Assembly (NCBI GenBank): GCA_021799915.1
Contig: JAJYZN010000164.1
Span: forward strand, 1-6,089
Direction: 5' to 3'
DNA length: 6,089 nucleotides
From: Actinomycetes bacterium
GTDB taxonomy: Bacteria; Actinomycetota; Acidimicrobiia; Acidimicrobiales; RAAP-2
A program made the position numbers and the translations under genes. The stretch's first letter is position 1; each line of letters starts with the position of its first letter. Positions 1-6,089 of the stretch are shown piece after piece. The notes under the pieces are model-generated. The model did no database searches. It saw only the letters and a list, made by a program, of their open reading frames with translations, and was not told where the DNA came from.

Positions 1-620
1 ACCGGGTCTCCGTCGCTGCGCCTGGCGTCGAGGGCCGCTTCACTCCCGGACCGGGACGCTCAACGGTGCCGCTCGTCGTGGCCGGGGGTCGGCTGGTGCC
101 GGTGAAACGATTCGAAGTCCTGGTTCGGGCTCTGGTCAAGGTACGCCAGCGCGTGCCCGACCTGCGAGCCGTCATCGTCGGCGAAGGCTACGAGCGCCCT
201 GCCCTCGAGGCCTTGCGCCATCGGCTGGGCGCAGACGAGTGGATCGACTTCCCGGGGCGCCTTTCCGACGACAGGGTGGCCCGCTGGTACCAGCAGGCCT
301 GGCTGGTTGCGTCGGCTTCCCAGCGAGAGGGATGGGGGATGACGCTCACCGAAGCCGGTGCCTGCGGGACCCCGGCCGTGGCCACCGATATCGCCGGGCA
401 CCGGGACGCGGTCGTCGACGGTCGTACCGGCCTTTTGGCACAGGGCGTCGACGGGATGGCCGAGGCCATGGAGCGTGTCCTGAAAGATGACGCGTTGCGG
501 TCTCGCTTGGGTCGTGGCGCGTTGGAGCGGGCTCGTTGGTTCACCTGGGAGGCGACGGCTCGGATTGCCCTCGAGGCACTGGTCGCCGAGATGGCCTCCC
601 GAGCGACGGCTCCCGCCTGA
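1..620 (+). CDS. Family 4 glycosyltransferase (GT-B fold), C-terminal part, 5' end outside window
   Basis: The frame is open from the window edge (first full codon at 3) to the TGA at 618-620, giving 205 visible residues. A GTG at 66 is a possible start, but the 21 codons before it read as glycosyltransferase sequence (APGVEGRFTPG, matching the PGVD-x-FxP motif of family 4 enzymes), so the gene enters from the left and only its C-terminal Rossmann domain is seen. Visible hallmarks are the GRLVPVKRF donor-phosphate loop (bases 87-113) and the EX7E motif EGWGMTLTE, whose two glutamates are at 327-329 and 351-353, followed by the GTPAVATDIAGHRDAV segment that contacts the nucleotide-sugar. Known for the family: cytoplasmic retaining transfer of a sugar from a nucleotide donor to a lipid or glycan acceptor. 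Donor and acceptor cannot be read from sequence. It converges on the AftD-like gene, so the two are transcribed separately. Confidence 0.93.
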   Translation, partial: RVSVAAPGVEGRFTPGPGRSTVPLVVAGGRLVPVKRFEVLVRALVKVRQRVPDLRAVIVGEGYERPALEALRHRLGADEWIDFPGRLSDDRVARWYQQAWLVASASQREGWGMTLTEAGACGTPAVATDIAGHRDAVVDGRTGLLAQGVDGMAEAMERVLKDDALRSRLGRGALERARWFTWEATARIALEALVAEMASRATAPA

Positions 621-666
621 GCTTCAGACGCCACCTCTCGGCGATTGGGTCCCAGACGGCCTCCTT

Positions 667-698
667 GGCCGGCCCTCACTCGCTCTGCGAGGCCGGCC
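667..698. terminator. Possible bidirectional terminator hairpin between convergent genes
   Basis: Two copies of GGCCGGCC (667-674 and 691-698) can pair as an 8-bp GC stem around a 16-base loop. An alternative inner hairpin pairs 679-683 with 687-691 around TCT. The element spans the stop codon of the AftD-like gene (676-678), the usual place for a shared terminator. Neither side has a T-tract, and GGCCGGCC is itself palindromic, so in GC-rich DNA this could be chance. Confidence 0.3.
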
Positions 699-3600
699 CA
701 TCGGACGGTGATCGCCGGGCGATGGCACGGCGGGCGATGACACGGCGAGTGGCCTCCACGACGCCGTCACCACCGAGGAACACCACCGCGACCCAGGTGA
801 GCACCGTCGCCGCGCCATAGGACGCCGGCCAGTTCGAGCTCTCGGGCAGCGGGTGCAACGTCTGGCCCACCACCACGGTGGCAGCTGCTGCGACGAGGAA
901 GGCGACCGCGAGGAGGGCAGTGATGGCACGTGAGCGCGGTATCCGCGTCGTGGCGCCGACCATGATCGCGACCGCAAGCCCGGCCAGCGGGTACGAGATG
1001 GCGCCGGCGACGATCCCGCTCAGCACGGCAAGGAGGATGGTTACTCGCCAGGACGGACGGTGGCTCGTGCGCTCCCAGGAATGCTCGAGGGACGGTTCGG
1101 CGTCCAGGCCTCCCCCAACGGCGTCCTGGTCCCGGACCACGACGTCAGGTCCACTCGTCAGGGCCGTTTCCCCTGGCGCCCCCGCCATCCCCGTCACCTG
1201 CGACGTGCTCTGCGACGTGCTCTGCGATGCCTCCCCCTGCGTCTCCCCCCGCGTCTCCCGGCGCCCTCCACGCCCCTCCCCACGCGAGGACCGCCACCGC
1301 GAGAACCGCCGCCGCAAGATCCGCCGCCAGCGCTCGGGCAAGAAGCCCACCACCGCACAGACCACGATGGTGGTCCCCGAGACCGCGAGCGCGGCCCATA
1401 CGAGCTCCTGCGGCGTCCACGTGAGCGTGACCGAGAACTCGCCGGTACCCTTGGGTCCGCTCGCCCCGAGAGCCGCGAGATCGGAGGCAGTCAGGGGCCA
1501 ACCATTGGCGAAGCTGTCGACAAGCTCCGACGTACCGAGCACGACGTCGTGGGCACCCGCAGGCGCGCCGGGTGCCGGCGATGCCTCGGCGTGCCACCCG
1601 GCGTTCACGCTCTGCCCCAGGACCAGCTCGAAGGGCTGCCGGGCGCCGGTCACCGAGAGGTGCTCGGAGTCGATGTGGTGGGAGTCGGTCGTGACCCTGG
1701 GTGCCGGCCCCGGCGTCGGCGCCGGCAGCTTGCCGCCGGTCGTCGTGGGTTCGGGACCTCCGCCCGGCGCGGAGTCCAATGTGAGCTGGTCGATGTTCCA
1801 GCCGTTGCAGTCGGCGAACGCCATGCAATCGGGGGAGCTGGGGCGGTGGGCCACCGCCGTCTGGAGGATGTGCGGTCCGGCGGACAGGGTGATCCCTGCG
1901 GCGTCGGCACCGCACGGCTCGACCGAGAGGGTCCCGTTCGCCAAAGCGGTTGACGTGCTCCCGACGATCCGCACTGTGATGGGGCGCCCGTCGATGGAGA
2001 TCAGGTTGGACTGGCATTCCCCGGGAACTGTCGCCGGCGTCGGTGCGATGTGCAGACCCGGTATGCCGAGCCCCGCGATGCCGAGAGGCATCGCGGTGGG
2101 GGACTCGGCGTAGTAGTTCGTCGTGTACTCCAGGCGCACCCCGGTGATCGTCACCCGGATCCTCCGGCCGGTCAGGGCGGGGAATGTGAGTGGCACGCTG
2201 GTCGTCGCTCCGGGCGTGCGGCCGTCGGCGATCGGCGGGAGCGCGATCTGGCGGGTTCCGGTGACGTGACCGGCGGCATTCTCAGTCGTGACCGAGATCG
2301 AGGTGGGGACGGAATGACGGCCATCGGCGACGACCTGCAAGTCCATGTGGTCGAAGGTCAGTGTCGAAGGCAGGTTGTACTCGAGCCACGTCCCCTTCTG
2401 GTAGGCATCCCCGAATCCTGACTGCCAAGCCGTCGCCGGGTTGCCGTCGATCGCGGCGCCGGCGGTCGAGTCGAGCCCGCCGGGCAGGCGCCCCGAGGAG
2501 TACGCCACGACCCCGCTGCCTGTCGAACCGGGCACACCCATGAGCCGGTCGATCTCGTCGTCGGGGATCAGGGTCGACAGGCTCGCCGTCCCCGAGAGAG
2601 AGAACGTCCGGGCCGTGGGGAGTGTGAATTCTCGGGTGATGGTGGTCTCGGGATCGGAGCGGGGAGGGTAGGGAGCAACCCGCTGGCGGCTCATCGAAAG
2701 GATCAGCCGGTTGTCGATCGACGCTGCTCCGGCGGCATTCAACAGGTCTTTCGGCATCTCGATGACCTCGAGGACGTGCTGGCCGGGGACTGTGACCCCC
2801 GACAGGCCCACGGCCGAAGCCGTCGCCGGGGGTGCATCGTCGTTGCTCGTGGCGTCGATCGTGACCCGCAAGGTCTTGAACGTTCTGGCGGGAAAGTCGA
2901 TGACCTGACCGGCGGGAGAGCGGGATGCCGCGTCGAGACGGACAGTGACCGGCGAATGGCCGTCGAACGTGAGAGTGACCTTGGTGATCCAGCGGCTTCG
3001 TGTGCCATTGAGAGGCTGCGTCAGCTTGATGTGGTCCGCTCTCGTCGAGGAGGGGAACTGCACCTGCCACCACTGGCCCGAAGGATTCGAGACGAACGTC
3101 CCCGTCTCCCAGCTCGTGTCGGGATTGCCGTCGATCGCGTTGTACGGACGGTCCTCGGGAGTGTAGGAGACCGTGTTCCCGTAGGACGACGCCGTCACGT
3201 TGACCGCGCCGACGTAGGAGGCCACGGTGCGGGCGTCCGACGGGGCGCCGGGGAACAGGTCGATTGGGCTGTCGCTCGGTGTCGTCTTGGCCACATGCTG
3301 GCTCGGGGTCTCGGTGTAGCCGTAGTTGGCGGTGATGGTGTCCCACCGGAACGCTTCCTTGCGGTTGGTGTCGGTGACCACCAGGGTTGCGCCCTTGGCG
3401 AGGAGATCGGCGAGTTGCTTTGGATGCGTATCGAGGGTGCCCGAGTAGTAGATCGCGCTTGTCGTGTCGAGCAGACCGGCGTTGGCCAAGTTCTGCAGGC
3501 CGGTGGCGTCACCGGCGACGACGATCGCCCCGGTGTCGGACTCGCCCCGGACCATCGGGCGCGGGTGTGTGACCGTGTAGGTGACAAGGGGAGAAGGCCA

Positions 3601-5451
3601 GGATGGGTTGGGTGTAGACGCCAGGTCCTGCTCGTCCAAGGTGGAGATGGAAGAGACGTTCGGGACGGGGGTACCGAACGACATCGGATCGCTGAGGCCT
3701 TCGGGCGTCTTCGCGAGCTGCTGGGCCAGCATCTCGGGCTGCGGCACACCGTAGTGCTCGTAGGCCTGGTCGTACTCGACCAGGACATCGCCGGCGCTGA
3801 GCAGGCGGGCCATGGGCGCGAGTCCTGTCCAGTTCTCGATGTCTGTCTGGATCGGCAGGTCCGTCGCTGCCAAGGTGTCCGCCGTTGCCATCGACCCCAT
3901 GATCTGCTGCTCACGGGTGACGAATGTCCTCGTGAGGAGCGCAGGCTGGGGAGTGTCGACGGTGTTCCCCCAACGGTACGAGGCGAAGTCGTCGCCCGGG
4001 ATCGCGAGCACCCTCGTGCCGGGGTGGGTGGCGTTGAGGTGGTCGATGGCAGCCAGCTCGTAGGACGGAAGGGAGGCAGGCTGATGGAACGTGCTCGACA
4101 CCTCGGCGTCGCCGTTGAAGACCGCCGGGTTGTTGGCGACGATCAGCCCCGCGAGCACGAGCGCGGTGACGAGCCCCGTACGGGGAAGCCGGCGCCACAG
4201 GGCGGTGGCGCCGCTTCCCAGCAGCATGGCCAATCCCAGGATGACCAGCGGCGTTGCCCGATCGGTGGATCGCAGTGCCAAGCCGGCCGTCGTGTCGGTC
4301 ATGAACGCCTTGAGGAGCCCCCCCACCGCAGTCGGATGGGTGTACGGGTAGGCACCCACCGAGAGCACGACGCCCAGCACCACGAGGAGCACGAAGTAGG
4401 CCCGTTGCCGCCATCGCACCAGCACGGCCGCGACGAAAGAGAGGATCGGGACGATGTAGGAGAGCGCGACGAGCCAGACCTGCTGGGTGTACAGGACCGC
4501 TGAGGCAGTCCACGGGCCGAGCCGGTCGCCGCCGTAGAAGTACCAGTACCCGAGACCCCTGATCACCTCGGCCGGCGTCGAGGTCTGGGTCGTCGACGGG
4601 ATCGTTTCGGTGTACTTGAGGACGTCCACGCCGTAGGCGGCCTCCACCTGGAGCCCGGCGATCCACCACAGGCAGCACAGCAGGGTCAGCACGCCGATCT
4701 TGAGGGCGGCCACCACCGCCTGCTTCCAGGTCCCCTCACGATCGATCGCGGCCGCGTAGACAAGCCACAGCGCCGGTGCCAAGCCGACGTAGAGGATCGC
4801 CGTGGCGTTGATCCCACTCACGAGCGCGACGACCACGGCGAACAAGGACGGGTACTTCCACCCTCCCCGCCGCAGGGCGAGCACGGCGAATGCCAGCATC
4901 CAGGGCAGCCCGGCCCAAGGCAGGAGGATCACTGAGATCCTCCCCGCATACTGCAGGAAGTACGGCGAGAGCATGTAGGCGAGCGCAGCCACCATGCGTC
5001 CGGGGCCGCCCACTGTGAGCACCCGCGAGAGGTACAGGATGCCGGCGCCGGCGGCGAAGAGGATCGAACCGAGCCACAGACGCTGCGCCACCCAGATGGG
5101 AACATGGACGGCAGCCATCCCGGCGTAGAACGGCCCCATGGGCAGCAGGTAGCCGATGTACTCGTGGGTCACGGTGCCGAGTGCGACCGTCGGGTTCCAC
5201 ATGAACGCGACCTGGCTCAAGAATCGAGCCGGGTCGAGGTAGAGGTACGTCTTGGTGTCGGAGGTGACGACGCCGGGGTCGACGGCCAGGAGTGGGACGT
5301 AGGCCAGGAGCGCCAGCACCAGGTGCTCGACGAGAGGCTGCACCCGGGGTATCGAGATCTCTTTGTCGCCGCTCGAAGCCAGGCGGGCAGGACGCGCCCG
5401 GTCACTTGAAGCGGAGGTCGGACTGGCGGCGGGTGGCGGGCTCTCGTTCAT
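676..5451 (-). CDS. AftD-like alpha-(1->3)-arabinofuranosyltransferase family protein (DUF3367, GT-C) with discoidin/CBM-like modules
   Basis: This 1591-residue protein resembles AftD, a polyprenyl-phosphate-arabinose-dependent transferase that builds arabinan outside the membrane; mycobacterial AftD is roughly 1400 residues. Family-like segments are DTKTYLYLDPARFL (65-78), MWNPTVALGTVTHEYIGYLLPMGPF (84-108) and GRISVILLPWAGLPW (170-184). About ten or more hydrophobic segments lie in 41-443. D65 and D73 fall in the first outside loop, where GT-C enzymes usually keep a catalytic acid. The ectodomain (about 445-1345) holds two discoidin/CBM-like modules (about 742-890 and 978-1130), each with AIDGNPxTxW, then a four-cysteine module (C1146, C1180, C1209, C1215) and a NAGWHA...FANGWPL segment typical of AftD C-terminal regions. 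A membrane helix (about 1349-1370), a basic repeat-bearing linker (1372-1465) and further helices (about 1469-1560) follow. The ATG start gives a plausible cytoplasmic tail but has no clear Shine-Dalgarno; GTG at codon 37 is an alternative. Family call is firm; arabinose specificity is unproven. Confidence 0.9.
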   Translation of the reverse strand: MNESPPPAASPTSASSDRARPARLASSGDKEISIPRVQPLVEHLVLALLAYVPLLAVDPGVVTSDTKTYLYLDPARFLSQVAFMWNPTVALGTVTHEYIGYLLPMGPFYAGMAAVHVPIWVAQRLWLGSILFAAGAGILYLSRVLTVGGPGRMVAALAYMLSPYFLQYAGRISVILLPWAGLPWMLAFAVLALRRGGWKYPSLFAVVVALVSGINATAILYVGLAPALWLVYAAAIDREGTWKQAVVAALKIGVLTLLCCLWWIAGLQVEAAYGVDVLKYTETIPSTTQTSTPAEVIRGLGYWYFYGGDRLGPWTASAVLYTQQVWLVALSYIVPILSFVAAVLVRWRQRAYFVLLVVLGVVLSVGAYPYTHPTAVGGLLKAFMTDTTAGLALRSTDRATPLVILGLAMLLGSGATALWRRLPRTGLVTALVLAGLIVANNPAVFNGDAEVSSTFHQPASLPSYELAAIDHLNATHPGTRVLAIPGDDFASYRWGNTVDTPQPALLTRTFVTREQQIMGSMATADTLAATDLPIQTDIENWTGLAPMARLLSAGDVLVEYDQAYEHYGVPQPEMLAQQLAKTPEGLSDPMSFGTPVPNVSSISTLDEQDLASTPNPSWPSPLVTYTVTHPRPMVRGESDTGAIVVAGDATGLQNLANAGLLDTTSAIYYSGTLDTHPKQLADLLAKGATLVVTDTNRKEAFRWDTITANYGYTETPSQHVAKTTPSDSPIDLFPGAPSDARTVASYVGAVNVTASSYGNTVSYTPEDRPYNAIDGNPDTSWETGTFVSNPSGQWWQVQFPSSTRADHIKLTQPLNGTRSRWITKVTLTFDGHSPVTVRLDAASRSPAGQVIDFPARTFKTLRVTIDATSNDDAPPATASAVGLSGVTVPGQHVLEVIEMPKDLLNAAGAASIDNRLILSMSRQRVAPYPPRSDPETTITREFTLPTARTFSLSGTASLSTLIPDDEIDRLMGVPGSTGSGVVAYSSGRLPGGLDSTAGAAIDGNPATAWQSGFGDAYQKGTWLEYNLPSTLTFDHMDLQVVADGRHSVPTSISVTTENAAGHVTGTRQIALPPIADGRTPGATTSVPLTFPALTGRRIRVTITGVRLEYTTNYYAESPTAMPLGIAGLGIPGLHIAPTPATVPGECQSNLISIDGRPITVRIVGSTSTALANGTLSVEPCGADAAGITLSAGPHILQTAVAHRPSSPDCMAFADCNGWNIDQLTLDSAPGGGPEPTTTGGKLPAPTPGPAPRVTTDSHHIDSEHLSVTGARQPFELVLGQSVNAGWHAEASPAPGAPAGAHDVVLGTSELVDSFANGWPLTASDLAALGASGPKGTGEFSVTLTWTPQELVWAALAVSGTTIVVCAVVGFLPERWRRILRRRFSRWRSSRGEGRGGRRETRGETQGEASQSTSQSTSQVTGMAGAPGETALTSGPDVVVRDQDAVGGGLDAEPSLEHSWERTSHRPSWRVTILLAVLSGIVAGAISYPLAGLAVAIMVGATTRIPRSRAITALLAVAFLVAAAATVVVGQTLHPLPESSNWPASYGAATVLTWVAVVFLGGDGVVEATRRVIARRAIARRSPSDGPASQSE
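1199..1261. repeat. Degenerate 12-bp tandem repeat inside the AftD-like gene
   Basis: TGCGACGTGCTC occurs exactly twice in tandem (1199-1210, 1211-1222), followed by a diverged copy (1223-1234). After three extra bases come two related 12-mers, TGCGTCTCCCCC (1238-1249) and CGCGTCTCCCGG (1250-1261). The period is a multiple of three, so the frame is kept. On the minus strand it encodes four-residue units (RRET, RGET, then QSTS-type) in the cytoplasmic linker between the last ectodomain-anchoring helix and the C-terminal membrane block. It looks like replication-slippage expansion in an unconstrained linker. Confidence 0.75.
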
Positions 5452-5580
5452 CGTGTCGTCAAATGGTCCAGATCCCCGGCACCTGTGGCCGACCTCGGAG
5501 CACGAGCCCGGTCGTCTGGGATCAGGAGACCGGTCCTTCGAGCCGCCGGGCCACAGCCGTACCGTCGCCGACCGCCACGG

Positions 5581-5587
5581 TAGTGTA
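5581..5587. promoter_or_regulatory. Candidate -10 site readable on both strands
   Basis: TAGTGTA reads as TAGTGT on the plus strand and as TACACT on the minus strand; both fit the actinobacterial TAnnnT -10 pattern. It is one of the few such matches in this GC-rich gap. Use on the plus strand would give a leader of about 75 bases for the methyltransferase gene; use on the minus strand a leader of roughly 120 bases for the AftD-like gene. No good -35 hexamer sits 16-18 bases upstream on either strand, so this is tentative. Confidence 0.25.
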
Positions 5588-5636
5588 GGCAGTCGTCCTG
5601 GGCGACCGGTGGCAGGCCCGGGATCGGGACGGCTGC

Positions 5637-5650
5637 CGGTCCCGGGACCG
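5637..5650. promoter_or_regulatory. Perfect 14-bp palindrome upstream of the methyltransferase gene
   Basis: CGGTCCCGGGACCG is identical to its reverse complement across all 14 bases and ends 7 bases before the AAGGAG ribosome binding site. As DNA it could be an operator for a dimeric regulator. In RNA, its left half (GTCCCG, 5639-5644) could instead pair with CGGGAC at 5625-5630 around an 8-base loop. GC-rich DNA produces such palindromes by chance fairly often, so a regulatory role is only a possibility. Confidence 0.3.
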
Positions 5651-5657
5651 AGACCGC

Positions 5658-5663
5658 AAGGAG
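5658..5663 (+). promoter_or_regulatory. Ribosome binding site AAGGAG that fixes the TTG start
   Basis: AAGGAG matches the Shine-Dalgarno core and lies five bases before TTG at 5669-5671. The only other upstream in-frame start noticed, GTG at 5609, would place this motif inside the coding sequence, so TTG is the better choice. Confidence 0.75.
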
Positions 5664-5668
5664 CCAGG

Positions 5669-6089
5669 TTGGACGTCGGGACCGAGAGCAGGCAGGGCGC
5701 CCGGTTGACGGGGGAGCGTCCCCAGCTGGGCGTGACGCCGGACTCGCTGCTGGCGCTTCACGCTGCCGGCTACCGCGCAGTGGTGGAGCGCCTCGGGCCC
5801 GGGCGGCTGCTGGACGTGGGCTGCGGCCAGGGCTTCGAGTCGATCGGGCTCACCGCGCTCGACCGCGAGGTGGTCGGCGTGGACTACAGCGCCGATGCCG
5901 TCGCCACCGCCGCCGCGCAATTCGGTGATGCCGGCCTACGGGTGGCGCGAATGGACGCACTCGAGCTCGGACTGGCCCCGGCCTCGTTCGACTGGGTCTG
6001 CTCGTCACACCTGATCGAGCATTTCGTGCAGCCCGAGCTCCACGTCGCGGAGACTGCCCGGGTGCTGAAAGACGACGGAGCGGCGTTCT
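5669..6089 (+). CDS. Class I SAM-dependent methyltransferase, N-terminal 140 residues, 3' end outside window
   Basis: The frame starts at TTG (5669), five bases after AAGGAG, and stays open to the window end, giving 140 residues. It is a Rossmann-fold methyltransferase of the Methyltransf_11/25 type. Motif I, LLDVGCGQGFESIG (residues 47-60), forms the glycine-rich SAM loop; the acidic residue ending the second strand, expected to hold the SAM ribose, is D72 in VGVDYS; D96 in RMDAL fits the adenine-contact position. FDWVCSSHLIEHF (107-119) is the motif IV region, and ARVLKDDGAAF (130-140) matches the usual RVLKPGG segment. The SAM-binding core is thus nearly complete; the substrate-specific C-terminal part is missing. 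The substrate cannot be deduced. Next to two glycosyltransferases, methylation of a sugar, glycolipid or polyprenyl intermediate is plausible but inferred. It is transcribed divergently from the AftD-like gene. Confidence 0.9.
   Translation, partial: MDVGTESRQGARLTGERPQLGVTPDSLLALHAAGYRAVVERLGPGRLLDVGCGQGFESIGLTALDREVVGVDYSADAVATAAAQFGDAGLRVARMDALELGLAPASFDWVCSSHLIEHFVQPELHVAETARVLKDDGAAF

Larger units (their letters stand above)
5452..5668. other. Divergent intergenic region between the AftD-like gene and the methyltransferase gene
   Basis: These 217 bases separate two divergent start codons and should hold both promoters. I see no convincing small gene. The half nearest the AftD-like gene (5452-5575) has no recognisable site and no clear Shine-Dalgarno before its ATG. 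The half nearest the methyltransferase gene holds a possible -10 region, a perfect palindrome, short direct repeats and a strong ribosome binding site, listed separately. Confidence 0.7.
5619..5687 (+). repeat. Three short direct repeats around the methyltransferase start
   Basis: The 11-mer CGGGAYCGRGA occurs at 5619-5629 (CGGGATCGGGA), 5643-5653 (CGGGACCGAGA) and 5677-5687 (CGGGACCGAGA). The last two are identical. The first copy lies upstream of the palindrome, the second overlaps it, and the third lies inside the coding sequence just after the start codon. Start-to-start spacings are 24 and 34 bases, not a constant helical phase. They may be regulator sites or low-complexity GC sequence. 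Confidence 0.4.

Noticed and set aside
66..68. GTG as the true start of the glycosyltransferase gene
   Set aside because: The frame is open further upstream and encodes the APGVEGRFTPG segment expected before the second domain of family 4 enzymes, so the start is outside the window.
1199..1261. CRISPR-like or regulatory repeat array
   Set aside because: The units are 12 bp, contiguous and in frame inside a coding gene, with no spacers.
878..2113. 411-codon open frame on the plus strand
   Set aside because: It is antisense to the C-terminal part of the AftD-like gene, has low-complexity Pro/Ser/Arg composition and shows no family motif.
2282..3346. 354-codon minus-strand frame, with other minus-strand frames overlapping the AftD-like gene
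   Set aside because: It is an out-of-frame shadow within the AftD-like gene, with Arg/His/Pro-rich sequence and no domain. It is not evidence of a frameshift, since the 1591-codon frame is unbroken.
2776..4503. 575-codon open frame on the plus strand, opposite the AftD-like gene
   Set aside because: Its product is rich in Arg, Gly, Val and Asp with no recognisable fold, and it lies wholly antisense to a gene with clear family motifs. Long antisense frames are expected in GC-rich codon-biased DNA.
5292..5588. 98-codon plus-strand frame across the AftD-like start
   Set aside because: Most of it is antisense to the AftD-like N-terminus; the sequence is low-complexity and no ribosome binding site or family motif is seen.
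5701..5710. TTGACG as a -35 promoter hexamer
   Set aside because: It lies inside the methyltransferase coding sequence (codons Leu-Thr after the start), with no -10 at a suitable distance.
5522..5920. 132-codon minus-strand frame covering the intergenic region and the methyltransferase start
   Set aside because: It is antisense to a well-supported methyltransferase with motif I and a good ribosome binding site; its own product shows no recognisable feature.

Overview
This is high-GC DNA. Its gene content resembles cell-envelope glycan loci of Actinomycetota (Actinobacteria). The strongest taxonomic clue is a very large homologue of AftD, the DUF3367-type arabinofuranosyltransferase known from mycobacteria and relatives. 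The window does not show whether the host makes mycolic acids or a true arabinogalactan. A deeper-branching actinobacterial lineage such as Acidimicrobiia is possible, but that is inference only.

Layout, left to right. Positions 1-620 (+) hold the 3' part of a family-4 (GT-B fold) glycosyltransferase whose start lies outside the window. A 55-base convergent gap (621-675) follows, with an inverted repeat at its right-hand end. Positions 676-5451 (-) hold one 1591-codon gene for the AftD-like GT-C membrane glycosyltransferase. It has an N-terminal multi-pass membrane block, a roughly 900-residue extracytoplasmic region with two discoidin/CBM-like modules and a four-cysteine module, a single membrane crossing, a basic, repeat-containing cytoplasmic linker, and a C-terminal membrane block. 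Positions 5452-5668 are a divergent intergenic region containing a possible -10 site readable on both strands, a perfect 14-bp palindrome, copies of a short GC-rich direct repeat, and a good ribosome binding site. From 5669 (+) to the window end is the 5' part of a class I SAM-dependent methyltransferase that starts with TTG.

Functional reading (inference). The three genes fit an envelope polysaccharide or glycolipid locus: a cytoplasmic nucleotide-sugar glycosyltransferase, a polyprenyl-phosphate-sugar-dependent transferase acting outside the membrane, and a methyltransferase that may modify a sugar or carrier. They are on alternating strands, so they are neighbours and not one operon.

I found no RNA genes, CRISPR array, insertion sequence or phage feature. 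No clearly new system is visible. The most useful leads are the ectodomain architecture of the AftD-like protein and the structured leader of the methyltransferase gene.
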